This document shows, in pieces, positions 53,860 to 64,000 of a DNA stretch of 64,000 nt; the first letter of the stretch is position 1; every line of letters starts with the position of its first letter. The position numbers and the translations under genes were made by a program. The notes beneath the pieces are model-generated. The model had not been told where the DNA came from. It searched no databases and was given only the letters and a program-made list of their open reading frames with translations. Location of the stretch: contig CAXKWD010000006.1 in NCBI GenBank assembly GCA_964059195.1, forward strand, positions 3,650,530 through 3,714,529. The letters run 5' to 3'. Source of the stretch: Ectobius pallidus. Lineage: Eukaryota > Arthropoda > Insecta > Blattodea > Ectobiidae.

Positions 53860-55490
53860 CTTATTTTATGCGATGCAACTCGGGACGGCGCCTGCATATG
53901 GATGCCTTTTCAGCTCTTTATAAGTTATTAAAAAGTTGCTCATCTGAACTTAGTAAACCTCTCAGTCATATTTGTAAATGTTTGTTAAAAAGTGGAATAT
54001 TTCCAAAAAGACTAAAGCATGCTACTGTTAAGATCCTATATCACTCGTAACCTCATTTTCAAGTGTGTTTGAAAAAATTGTATACAACCGCGTAATACAC
54101 TATCTTAATTTGAATGACATTCTTACTTCATCTCAGTTTGGATTTAGAAGTGGCATGTCTACCGAGAATGCTACAGTTCAACTTACTACAGAAATACGGG
54201 AAGCGTTAGATAAAAAGAAATATGCCCTGGGAATTTTCTGGGACTTAGCTAAAGTGTTTCACTGTATAAATCATGAAATAAAAATAAAAATTGGGTCAGT
54301 ATGGATGGATAATTTAAGACTAAACTGGTTCAAATTATACCTATCGGATACAACTCAATAAATGGAAATGAATCTAACTTAGGGTTTTTAAAAATTGAGT
54401 ACCACAGGGATCGATACTAGGACCTTTGCTCTTTTTAATTTTCATCAATGACTTGCCGTATAACTTAGTGACGAATCAAAAGTATTGCTTTTTTGCAAAT
54501 GGTACTAGTGTACTTGTAACAGGAAAGTCATAAGAACATTTATCAAGAATAGCTACAAAGGCTTTGCACGAATTAATTTAATGGTTTCTAGCTAATAAAA
54601 TGACACTTAATATTGAAAAGACCCATTTTATTCAATTTAGAACAAAACATAGATGCATCTCAAACCTTATAATTAATTATAATTAATTATAAGGTTTTAG
54701 ATAATTATCAAACACAAAACATAGAAGAAATTACCAACATAAACTTCTTGGGACTACAAATCGATCAAAATCTTGACTGGAAGGCACACATTGACATGAA
54801 AAGTCCAAAATTGAGTTAAGCATGTTTCGCTTTAAGAATTTTGAATATATTAAAACAGGATGCATTACTCATGGTATATTTTGGATATTTTCACTCTGTA
54901 ATGAGGTACGGAATCATATTCCCAGGCAACTCTTCTCATAGGGAGAAAATATTTAGATTACAAAAACGTGCAATAAGAATAATATGTGGAATGAAAAAAA
55001 CAGAATCTTGTAAACCGCTATTTGAAAAATTAAAAGTCCTCACTCTCACAGGGGAGTATATATACTTAGTAATGTGTTATATGGTAGATAATATTGATAA
55101 ATTTCAAACTAATTACAATGTTCATCGACGTACAACTAGAAACATGAATGATTTACATATACCAGCTAAGTCATTAAAACTCTTTCAGAAGGGTGCTTAT
55201 TATTCTGCAACACAGATTTACAATAAACTTCCAAGAAACATTAAATTATTGTGTACTAAAAGCAAATGAAAATCTTTCAAAAGATCTCTCAAGGAATTTT
55301 TAATAACTCACACCTTCTACAATATGAATGAATATTTCCAGCTTACATAAGTTTTTCAGCTTACAGTTTTGTATATTGTTGTTATAACATGCATGTTTAT
55401 TCTGATCTGACGTGTTCTATATCCTTGAGCCTCGCTCAACATAGGATCTACTGAACGAGATATCTACATCTACATCTACATCAACATGCA
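53860..55490 (+). pseudogene. LINE (Jockey/CR1-like) copy, family 2, RT to 3' end
   Basis: 5'-truncated copy. SKPLSHICKCLLKSGIFPKR (53950), FEKIVYNRVIHYLNLNDILT, SSQFGFRSGMSTENATVQLT, DKKKYALGIFWDLAKVFHCI (RT core), LFLIFINDLPYNL (54430), then the catalytic box is altered: FADD is replaced by FANG (CFFANGTSVLVT, near 54490). C-terminal frame 54841-55269 contains FHSVMRYGIIFPGNSSHREK, LQKRAIRIICGMKKTESCKP and NKLPRNIKLLCTKSK. The 3' end has CTCAACATAGGATCTAC and an (ATCTAC)n-type tail ending near 55490. Multiple frameshifts and stops. Confidence 0.88.
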
Positions 55491-55579
55491 GTTCGTTCAT
55501 GTAATTCATTTTCTTTCTGGAATGTCTCTGGCCTTCGCATTCCTATACTACATATTGATTGTCCCTCGGGTAACTAAAG

Positions 55580-57305
55580 GTTGGACCACACCACTGCCTT
55601 CTATATTTCTTACAAGCCATGCTGCTTGAAGTCTGGCAACACAGGAGGTAGTCCTATCTGTGACGGTCTGTGAGAAGCATTTGAATATGTTTTTATGCAG
55701 ATAATTTTCATCATCACAAATACTGATTTTATTTAGGCTAAATCAGTAGGCATATTTTACATAGCCTATACTTGTGATGTGCATAATAACGTAACGCGCG
55801 GTGACTCCGACATATCTGAAGGAATTCGTAGTTTTCAGTGTCTCCTCATTGGAGGTTATGATGTTACTTTTTTTCTTATTTTATTGGTAATAACCTCACT
55901 TATCCTGTTTGGCCTACGAGCTCTGTTATTTGACCCACAACAGTAATCTTATATTAAGCTGCTAGACTTCTCTGGGTCATTTTGTACCTGGGTCATTTAT
56001 ATAACCTAGAACACTGATATCTCTCTTCTTGTCACATGCACTTTGTGGAAGACTATGCCCATGACTGTCACTGAAAAGAGTAATTTTGCCTAATTCCTTG
56101 GGAACACTTAGCTTTCCGTTATTTGCTTTCTAAAGTCATTCATTCTTGGCTCCTTGGCTCCGGTGGTGAACTGTGTTGATTCGCCAGCACTTTTGAGGTT
56201 AAGGTTTGAATCCTGTTAATTACCTTCACCAAACTGTAGGGAAATGCTGAATCGATTTTATAGTAGTAATATTGGGAGGATAGGAGATTGCATATACTAC
56301 GATTTGGAGTCTGCCATATTGAGATGAATTAGGCCTGCTGTGAGCATTTGATAAAAGTTTATACCAGTAAAAGTGACTCTATTTCTCTTCAATTCTTCTT
56401 TAATACCAGCCAATTCTTCCTGAAGGACAATAATATCATACTGTACCTCTCTCTTCTATTCGTTTGCAGATGGTAATAGCTGATGAACACGAAAATCTTC
56501 TATGAAAAACTGTTCTCTGGTGTACTCAATTAGAGGTGATGGTGTATATAAATATCTCATTATGTATCCGGTTTTTACTTTCTCTATAGCCGTCACAGTG
56601 GCTCATGCTTAGCGTGTGGGCCTGGCATTCTAGCGGTCCTGAGTTTAATCCCCGGGCCTGGCGGGCATGTCATTCGTAGTGTGGACGAAGCCGTGACCTT
56701 TGGGAGTTTTCCTCGGGGATCCTCCCATTTCCCCCTCTCATTCCAACAACGCTCTCCATTTCATCTTCAAACTCCTCCTCATAATCATCCCGTTTCCATT
56801 CCCTCGCCCCAGCACCTGCTGTTTCCATCTCCCGTTCTCCCTGTGGCTTGTGCTGCCAACCTGGGTCCTCTATAAGAGGGACCGAGGCAGCAGCACACGT
56901 GGCATGGTAGAGGTATCTGTTGGGTGTAGGGGAGTTCTGTGGGGCTCGTGGTGAGGCCTGCTGTCGAGGGACCGTTGGTCTTGCACATCATTACATTCCG
57001 GAGGTTGGCACAATGGGCCGCAAGACTGAAGTGCTTAGGGTCATCCCAACCCGCCTTCCCCCTTAAGGGCCAAATACATACATACCTTCTCTATGCTCTT
57101 CAGATGTGTCCAGATGTTCTCTAAACCATAGGCGATGACTGGGATTAGGCTAATTTAAGCTGAAATATGCTTAATTTGCAATGATTCTGATGGAGTTCAT
57201 TGCTTTATTTACGGCATGTTGATAGCCGATAGAACTACCGATGTGATGTTGCCAGGTTTAACAGCATGGCTTGTAAGAAATAAGGAAGGCAGTGACCACA
57301 CTGAT
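55580..57305. mobile_element. TIR element with about 60-bp inverted ends, containing a SINE
   Basis: ACCACACCACTGCCTTCTAT...TTTCTTACAAGCCATGCTGC...CTGGCAACAC (55585-55642) is inverted at 57245-57303 (TGTTGCCAG ... CATGGCTTGTAAGAAATAAG ... GGCAGTGACCACACT). Interior non-coding apart from the later SINE at 56589-57086. Confidence 0.7.
56589..57086 (+). repeat. tRNA-derived SINE, full-length
   Basis: Head GTCACAGTGGCTCATGCTTA (A box) and GGTCCTGAGTTTAATCCCCG (B box, 56635), a GC-rich body containing GAAGCCGTGACCTTTGGGAG and a CATACATAC tail at 57077-57086. Confidence 0.9.
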
Positions 57306-58226
57306 TTAGACAATTGTTTTTACAACATATAAAATATATATTGCTGATAATTCTAAGTTTAACTCTAGTTATTAACTTGTACTTAAGAGTGTATAGTAAT
57401 ATACTTTACCTCTAATGTACAGTGATGAGTAGACCTAGTAAAATCATATAGGCACATAACCTATAATATTCCCGTTGATCAATGACGCTCGATAGGTGTG
57501 ACAAGGAACAGAAATGCAGTCGAGAGCGCTCGATGGCAGTCGCCCTAGTAGCACACTTCGGAGGCCTAACGGAGGGTTATGGTTGGCATGGAGGGGATGT
57601 TGGGAAAAGGTTGGTTGGAATTGCCTCTGTTCGGCCAACGTCCTTTTCGTTGGCTAAGCCTCCGTTGGCTTTTCCAACCGAAAGAATTGTTGACCCAACG
57701 TTGGAATATAATCGCAATTATATTAAACTTTAAAAGTGTTGAAATAACAATATAAGCGTTAAATTTTTATTTCCTATAAAATAAAACCGTGTTAATTCAT
57801 TAATTATTCAAGCTTCACGTGCGCGCTAGATGCTCAAGTCCTCTTCGGAAAATTTCCGGCGTAGCTCGTAGGTCATCGGCACCTACGCGTCGACCACAAC
57901 AACATAACCGTCATTCGCCATCTTGATTGTATTACCGGTAATAAGAAGCCAAATGTTTTGACTCCAATTCATTTACATAATATTAGGTAAGCCCTTTAGT
58001 TGTTCTCTGAATATAACGTTATCATTTTTACACAATACTGTATTATGAGTGTTGCATTTATATTATAATTGAAGGTTCGTTCAACTGTAATTTCCTATTG
58101 CAAATTTATTTGTTTCAGATGATTTACTGAAAGGAAGACAGAAGGAAATCAAAGCAGAGAAGGAGCATAAGCAACGAAATTCCAACTGAATTGAAACAGT
58201 TCAAGATCATCAGTTCTACAGTTCAA
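57306..58226. other. Mostly unassigned; contains one diverged end of the CCCTAGTAGCAC family
   Basis: CCCTAGTAGCACACTTCGG at 57543 and GTTGGCTTTTCCAACCG downstream resemble the ends of the element at 58227-59783 but no partner end is found. Confidence 0.4.
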
Positions 58227-59783
58227 CCCTAGTAGCACAAATCGTTGGGCCAATGTTGGGAAATAATCGCCACTTTTCGTTGGCCAACGGTTAGGAATGT
58301 CCGCCCGGGTTCCGTTGGCCTGACAGCGTCCCACCCAACCAAATGCCAACTGTAGCCAACCAATATACAACAAAATCCCAACAGTTGGGAATGTTGGTTG
58401 GTGATCTGTTGGGCCATCATTGTAAAGCCAACAGAATGCCAACTGTTGCCATCCGAATTCCAACATAATTCCATCCATAAGCCAACCAAAATCCAACAAT
58501 TTCCCTACATTCCTCCATTGGGTTCTGCTTTTTTTGTCTTGATTTAATGTTTATTTTGTCAGAATTAGGTAGTTAATAAAATATTTACATCAGCAATGCA
58601 ATTTTAGAATGACTAGTAAATCCGCATGCAAATCTTTCACAATTTGCCCCTTCTGATAGGTGCCCAAGAAAACCAGGTATTTAGTTAACTACCGTATTGG
58701 CCCGAATATAAGACGATGTTTTTCCCCCGAAAATGTGCTTTTAAAAACTATACTCGTCTTATACGCGCAGCCTAAGACTCCAACTCTCCATTCATGAATG
58801 CAGCGGGTATCCCCACGCAAATGACGTGCGTCTGATACGAAGGTCAAAGTCTAGCGGAAATTCACCGAACTTAATTTTTCCCGAATTCGGCTTCTGCTTG
58901 TACTGCACCACGACCTTCTGGTTCAGACTGCACTGTTACTAGCTTGGCGTCTCTATTCTCTACGCGTAAAGCTTTTGTTTGACCACTAGTCATGTGGAAA
59001 AGAAAGCATCTTCATTGTCTCAATGCGTAAATAAAGGCGAGAAAAGAAGTTACGACATGAACTTCAAAATTCTGTTTTATGTGAAGCAAAATGTACTAAT
59101 AAGCTAAGTTATTTATTTTTTTCGTAAATACCCTTCAAAAATTCAGGGTCGTCTTATATAAGAATATATATTTGAGGTCGTCTTATTTTCGGTCCAATAC
59201 GGTAATAAATTCACTGCAGCTGTATACCTAGGTACATTCACAAAACGCAGTATACAGTTAAATATTTCATACGTTGCACTCAATTCAGTTTAACTTTATA
59301 CCTTATTTTGTGAATGTATAAGAGTGAATTTATTAGTTAGCTAAATGCATGGTTTTCCTGGACACCTATCAAAAGTGGCAAAGTGTGAAAGATTTGCATG
59401 GACTTGCTAGTCCTTCTTAAATTTCAGTTGCTGAGGAAAATATTTTATCAACTACCTAATTATGATAAAATAAACATGAAACCAAGGCAAAAAGCAGAAC
59501 CCAATGGAGGAATGTAGGGATATCGTTGGATTTTGGTTGGCTTATGGATGGAATTCTGTTGGCATCAGTAGGCATTCTGTAGGCATTACAATGATGTCCC
59601 AACAGATCACCAATGAACATTCCCAACGTTGGGATTTTGTTGTATATTGGTTGGCTACAGTTGGCATTTGGTTGGGTGGGACACCATTAGGCCAACGGAA
59701 CCCCTACGGACATTCCCAACCGTTGGCCAACGAAATGTGGCAGTCATTTCCCAACATTGGCCCAACGAATTGTGCTATTAGGG
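58227..59783. mobile_element. Long-TIR element, CCCTAGTAGCAC family, copy 1
   Basis: Arms of about 460 bp: 58227-58690 inverted at about 59335-59783 (CCCTAGTAGCACAAATCGTT / AACGAATTGTGCTATTAGGG; TTGGTTGGTGATCTGTTGGG-type phrases; TAGGTAGTTAATAAAATATT / AATATTTTATCAACTACCTA). The arms are rich in TTGGC/CCAAC words. No coding capacity. A TA-flanked MITE is nested at 58692-59202. Confidence 0.88.
58692..59202. mobile_element. TA-flanked MITE nested in the long-TIR element
   Basis: CCGTATTGGCCCGAATATAA (58692) and TTATTTTCGGTCCAATACGG (ending 59202) are inverted ends; flanked by TA (58690-58691, 59203-59204). Interior non-coding, with AAGACGA motifs repeated near each end. Confidence 0.9.
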
Positions 59784-60700
59784 TTTAGGCCTAACATGTA
59801 AGTTATATAATCAACTCTACCAAGTAACTTGCATTCTATTTGCCTGTATAATTTAAAAACATAGTTCATGGCAGGGTTAAAAAATGCATTTACATTATGT
59901 TTGAATAACCACCTAATCTGATTAGCTTAACCTATAAGAACTTAATTGCTAGAATGCATTTCCATCAAATTGTTTCATATATTCCTATAGGCCTATATGT
60001 GCACTTAATGGATAGGTTATATAAAACATCTTTACCAAATCGTGTAAAATCTCTTCAAATTTCTAAAGAATTGTATCTGTTCTATTCTTAATTTAGGCCT
60101 ACATTCAGTCACAATTTTGGATATAATCCCAATACCGTTTGTAGATTTCAATTTAAAATGAAGTCTAAAATGTTGTGTATAAGCCTAATCAATTTCGCTA
60201 ATGATCCTACCATCAGTCTTTGTAAAAGAAAATATTACTAGATTATGGGATAAAACGTCCTGTCATTCTTATTGCACTTATGGCTGTATGTTTGTTCCTC
60301 GTGTTTCTTCTCATAGGCTGTTACCCTCTAATTCCACACTTTGTATTATTCTCATAGTACTTGAAGTATGCAATGTATGTTACTGGCAAATCATTCGGAT
60401 TCTTATTTAGGCCTAATGGGAAAGCATTGCGATCCCAGCAGGAATCATCTTCAGCCCTTGTAACTAGGAGCGTGGAATTACAGAGTGTGAAGTAGGCCTA
60501 TGAGAAGAAACACTAGGAACAAACATACAACCATAAGTGCATTAAGGTTGTGAGTACAAGACAGCTGGATAACAAATTAAGTAATCACAGTAATTAAAGG
60601 CTAAAAGATTACACATTGTTACTTATATGAGAATATAAAGATTAACATCATATATTGTAAATTTTAATGGTGCCATTCCTTGGATTTCCTAGACTGTCAG
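59784..60700. other. Unassigned; includes an inverted repeat of about 70 bp
   Basis: 60274-60350 (TGCACTTATGGCTGTATGTT...TTCTTCTCATAGGCTG) is imperfectly inverted at 60471-60540 (GCCTATGAGAAGAAACACTA...AAACATACAACCATAAGTGC). Probably a decayed MITE. Confidence 0.5.
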
Positions 60701-61229
60701 TACGTTTACATGCAGGATTCAGATCGATCTGAGTCCGATCCCCGTATTGAGATCGCCATGTAAACGCGGATTCAGTCCGGAATGAATTTTCGATCCGATC
60801 CTCTGCAAATGGGAGGAACGGATCAGATTCAAGTCGAGTTCAATTCCATGTAAACGCTAGCGAACTCAATCCTGGTGCACGCGCATACACTCGCACGGCA
60901 TTTCTCATTTGTTCGGTCAGCTGATCGTCAGTTTAATCAAAAATACTCACTCACACTATAATATTAATATTGTTATGTTACTCTTTTATGCCATTATTTT
61001 TTAAAGGTGACTAGAAATTATTAATAGAACCCATACTTTTTAATATTTTTAATCGTGGAATAAACACGGCAAATGTTTACACAGGTCAGCCACACAAATA
61101 GCCATACATAACCAAGTTAGCCAATAGTGCAACAAATCTCAATACACTCCAAAAATTTTCCATTTAAAAAGGGAACGTATTGAGTTGGGATCGGATTCAG
61201 ATAGATTGCAATCTCACATGTAAACGTGG
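60701..61229. mobile_element. MITE with CATGTAAACG terminal motif
   Basis: Ends TACGTTTACATG (60701) and CATGTAAACGTGG (about 61217-61229); two more internal copies CCATGTAAACGC near 60759 and 60847, and GATCGGATT/AATCCGATC-like words near both ends. No coding sequence. Confidence 0.65.
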
Positions 61230-61597
61230 TATATATTGAGGGCATAAGGTGGAAAGATCGAGTTACATAAATCCTCACTGGACAAAAACGAAGTTTATTA
61301 ATACATGTTATGTAGTTTATAATACATATATCTGACATATCCATAACTTGTATAGCAGCAATAAAAATAAAATATTTATTATTCATTTCACTGAATTTTA
61401 TTTAGCCTACAGCAAAGATTCTTTCCTGATGTTATCTTTTAACGTTTAAGTTAATTCTTTTGTTTCATATAAAAATTAATCTAAATGTTAGGAAGTTTAT
61501 ATTGTAAAATGTCTTTCATGTGGATTTTAAACATAGTTAATTCCATTTAGTGGTCTTAAAATAAAATACAGCTTAATTTAAATGAAATTGTTACTAC

Positions 61598-61940
61598 CTA
61601 AAATTCATTAAAGTAATTGCAGTACTTACAGTAAATGTATTAAAATAACTTCAAGCACAACGTTTTGGCTCCGCCTTCAAGCCTTCATCAGGTGTACTCG
61701 AAACAGTAACTATTTTCACACATTAATGATAGTAGGAACGCGCACGAAAGTGCATAGATTTTTGTTTCAAAGAATGCTATTCCTCTTTTCTGTATTTTGG
61801 ACTTTGTGTGCTTTTTGCATTTGTCAAAGTGATATCTTTCGCATCTATTCTGGCACAGATTGCACACGCAGTCGTCACTCGGTTGATGAAAATTTCTATT
61901 TTAATACATTCACTGTAAGTAACTACTTTTAATGAATTTT
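61598..61940. repeat. Small inverted-repeat element with a hammerhead-like motif
   Basis: CTAAAATTCATTAAAGTAAT...ACAGTAAATGTATTAAAAT (61598-61647) is inverted at 61894-61940. The minus strand 61694-61656 reads CAC-CTGATGA-AGGCT...AGCC-AAAAC-GTT-GTG, the same arrangement as in 43135-43394. Confidence 0.55.
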
Positions 61941-62107
61941 AGATATTAACGTGGAACAGTGAAAATTGGGACCAAATATGTGAAATTGTTACATTCATCA
62001 CTGAGGTGATTTGCAATTTTACATTTGTCAGGTTTTAAAAAATAAGGTGATGCAAAGAAATTGATGTTTTGAGAAGATAAGAACAACGATATTTAATTTT
62101 TTTCCTA

Positions 62108-62345
62108 CTGGTTAGTGTTGCTCTTTACTGATTTGAAGGCCTGGGTTTGACCCATGTATCGCCATTTTTCTGAGGTATAGAGTTCTGGACCGGGGTGCAT
62201 ATAGCCTCGTGAAGACGAGGAGCCACTTGATAAAGAAATAGCGGTTTCAGTCATGAAGACCACCATCTGCCAATGTAGAAGGATGGAGGAAGAAGACGCA
62301 ACATGGGTAGTAGGCCTTATCCCCTCATGGGATAAAGTTCTCGAT
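62108..62345 (+). repeat. tRNA-derived SINE
   Basis: GGTTAGTGTTGCTCTTTACT (A-box region) and GCCTGGGTTTGACCCATG (B box) followed by a body shared with 30300-30420. Confidence 0.75.
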
Positions 62346-63155
62346 CATTACTAAAATTATAACCATCAATAAGCCAACCAAATCCAATGATTTCCCTATA
62401 TTCCTCCATTAGGTTCTGATTTTTGTCTTGGTTTCATGTTTATTTTATCATAATTAGGTAGTTGATAAAATATTTTCCTCAGAAACTTCAATTTAAGAAA
62501 GACTAGCAAGTCCATGCAATTCTTTCCCACTTCGCCCCTTTTGATAGGTGCCCAGGAAAACTAGGCATTTAGCTAACTAATAAATTCATTCTTATAGAGT
62601 CGTATACATTCACAAAATACAGTATACGGTTGAATTAAGAGCAACATATGAACTGTATACTGTATTTTGTGAATCTGTATGACTGTATGAGTGAATTTAT
62701 TAGTTAGCTAAATACTTGGTTTTCTTGGACTAATATCAAAAGGGGTGAAGTGCGAAAGATTTGCTTGGATTTATAAGTCATTCTTAAATTGCAGTTGCTG
62801 GGGTAAATATTTTATCAACTACCTAATTGTGACAAAATAAACATGAAACCAAGGCAAAAAGCAGAACCCAATGGAATAATGTAGGGAAAACGTTGGATTT
62901 TGGTTGGCTTATGGATGGATTTCGGTTGGCATCAGTAGGCATTCTGTAGGCATTAAGTTACAATGATGGCCCAACAGATCACCAACGAACATTCCCAACG
63001 TTGGGATTTTATTGTATATTGGTTGGCTAAAGTTGGCATTTGGTTGGGTGGGACACCATTAGGCCAACGGAACCCCAACGGACATTCCTAACCGTTGGCC
63101 AACGAAATGTGGCGATCATTTCCCAATATTGGCCCAACGATTTGTGCTACTAGGG
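62346..63155. mobile_element. Long-TIR element, CCCTAGTAGCAC family, copy 2 (left end truncated)
   Basis: The right arm is complete, ending GTGCTACTAGGG at 63155. The left arm starts inside the TIR (ATAACCATCAATAAGCCAAC), lacking the first about 270 bp, and abuts the SINE at 62108-62345. The centre is a palindrome (AATAAATTCATTCTTATAGA / GAGTGAATTTATT) that shows the uninterrupted core of the family; in copy 1 a MITE has been inserted there. Confidence 0.85.
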
Positions 63156-63800
63156 CGGTTGGTCTTGATCGATCGAAGCTCAGGCCGCTAAAGAATAACC
63201 TAATGTATTTTACAGTATAGAAGAATTTAAAGATAGTAATGTGGTTCATTTGACCTTTTAGAAAGTAATCAGTTTAGCCAATTTCAAACTTTGTGTAATT
63301 TTAATTGTATCTTAAGTCTCTTGTAAGTATAATGAATGTAGAGGAAACCTATACATGTATCAACAAAATTGTAAATGGTGAATAAAGTTCTTGATTCTTG
63401 ATAATTCTGTTTCTGTATTACGTGCCACAAGCGTAACTCACTGCCAGTCATAATTCTCACCTTCCAACAGACCTATTCTGCTCAGAGACTGCCTTTTATA
63501 GGTTATAAAAATGAGACATTGATCCTCATTTTCCCAGTGTTTCAGGCACTTTCCAGATCAAATAAATCACTATATGGTTTCTATGGTTTATGAAGAACAC
63601 AGTCACCGATTTTTAATATTTCCTGTGAATTAATATAGTGCATAACTATGGAAAGAATCTGGGTTCAAAGCTATCACACAAAATCTAGTGGTTTGGAAAC
63701 CACTTGTCATGCACTAGTCCAATCTACTTTTTGTTTTGGATTCTTTGAATAGAACCCAAACCGGCTTCGGGGAGCATCACCTATTCCATTCACTGAACTA
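63156..63800 (+). other. Unassigned, with LINE-like 3' tail
   Basis: ATGGTGAATAAAGTTCTTGATTCTTGAT near 63378-63405 (given here as ATGGTGAATAAAGTTC and TTGATTCTTGAT) is of LINE 3'-end type. Otherwise nothing supported. Confidence 0.35.
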
Positions 63801-64000
63801 AGTTTTGAAATTAAAATTTCAATGTGTGCCTTCCAGTTAAGATTTTGAAAAGTTGTAATCTTAAACATTTATATTCCTGATTTCTTCTACAACCTGCATT
63901 TGGTAATAAATTATAAGGGTTAAGATACGTATATGATTTGTTCTGAATTGAACATAGTAGATCTACTTTATATTAGGTGACATTTGAAACCATGAAATTA
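63801..64000 (-). pseudogene. LINE family 1 fragment at the right edge
   Basis: CTTCCAGTTAAGATTTTGA, ATTTCTTCTACAACCTGCAT and ATTTGGTAATAAATTATAAGG align with 41990-42160 of the family 1 LINE (CTTCCAGTTAAGATTTTGAT, ATTTCTTGTATGATTTGTAT). It continues past the window. Confidence 0.7.

Overview
This window reads as a repeat-saturated insect nuclear genome. No bacterial operons, rRNA or CRISPR arrays are visible. It holds two split host genes of an insect-typical secreted family (DM4/DM12 domain, SMART DM4_12), at least five tRNA-derived SINE families, BEL/Pao and Ty3/Gypsy LTR retrotransposons, Jockey/CR1-like LINE fragments, hAT, mariner/Tc1-like and Harbinger-like DNA transposons, and many MITEs. 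A large hemimetabolous genome such as a cockroach or termite would fit, but that is an inference from texture, not proof.

Layout. 1-467: edge fragment of a degenerate BEL/Pao gag. 1341-9509: a young, almost complete BEL/Pao element on the minus strand (LTRs 1341-2134 and 8715-9509 differing at only two positions; one 1769-codon gag-pol ORF). 10010-12487: a Harbinger-like TIR element with arrayed subterminal motifs. 12521-20558: a short hAT with a perfect 8-bp target duplication, split by a 7.2-kb element (12906-20135) made of two 2.69-kb inverted arms. One arm alone carries a further 1.6-kb hAT. 23426-28947: a non-autonomous hAT that received an internally deleted Ty3/Gypsy element (23607-27689). 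An unoccupied paralogue of the same target is at 51088-53462, itself hit by a mariner/Tc1-like element.

29275-45977 is the host-gene island. Two tandem minus-strand DM4_12 genes can be assembled exon by exon: gene B (32816 to 29275, 184 aa) and gene A (45977 to 39619, 173 aa). Each has four coding exons with the same intron phases (0, 2, 2). Exons 3 and 4 are exactly 108 and 94 bp in both genes, and each has a splice acceptor 2 nt before the ATG. Both encode a signal peptide, a basic (R/K)-rich site followed by LNFPxGS, a middle block, a C-x-x-R-x-LCE block and a short Cys-containing tail. All their introns and the gap between them are filled with transposon debris (SINEs, LINEs, MITEs, a mariner nested in a long-TIR element, a 1.1-kb hAT).

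46557-64000 is again mostly mobile DNA: hAT MITEs, a small element with a Myb/SANT-like ORF, LINE copies, SINEs, and a family with very long terminal inverted repeats beginning CCCTAGTAGCAC, one copy of which contains a nested TA-flanked MITE. Target-site duplications, nesting and the two-arm palindrome allow a relative insertion chronology to be read directly. The only features I regard as host coding genes with high confidence are the two DM4_12 genes.
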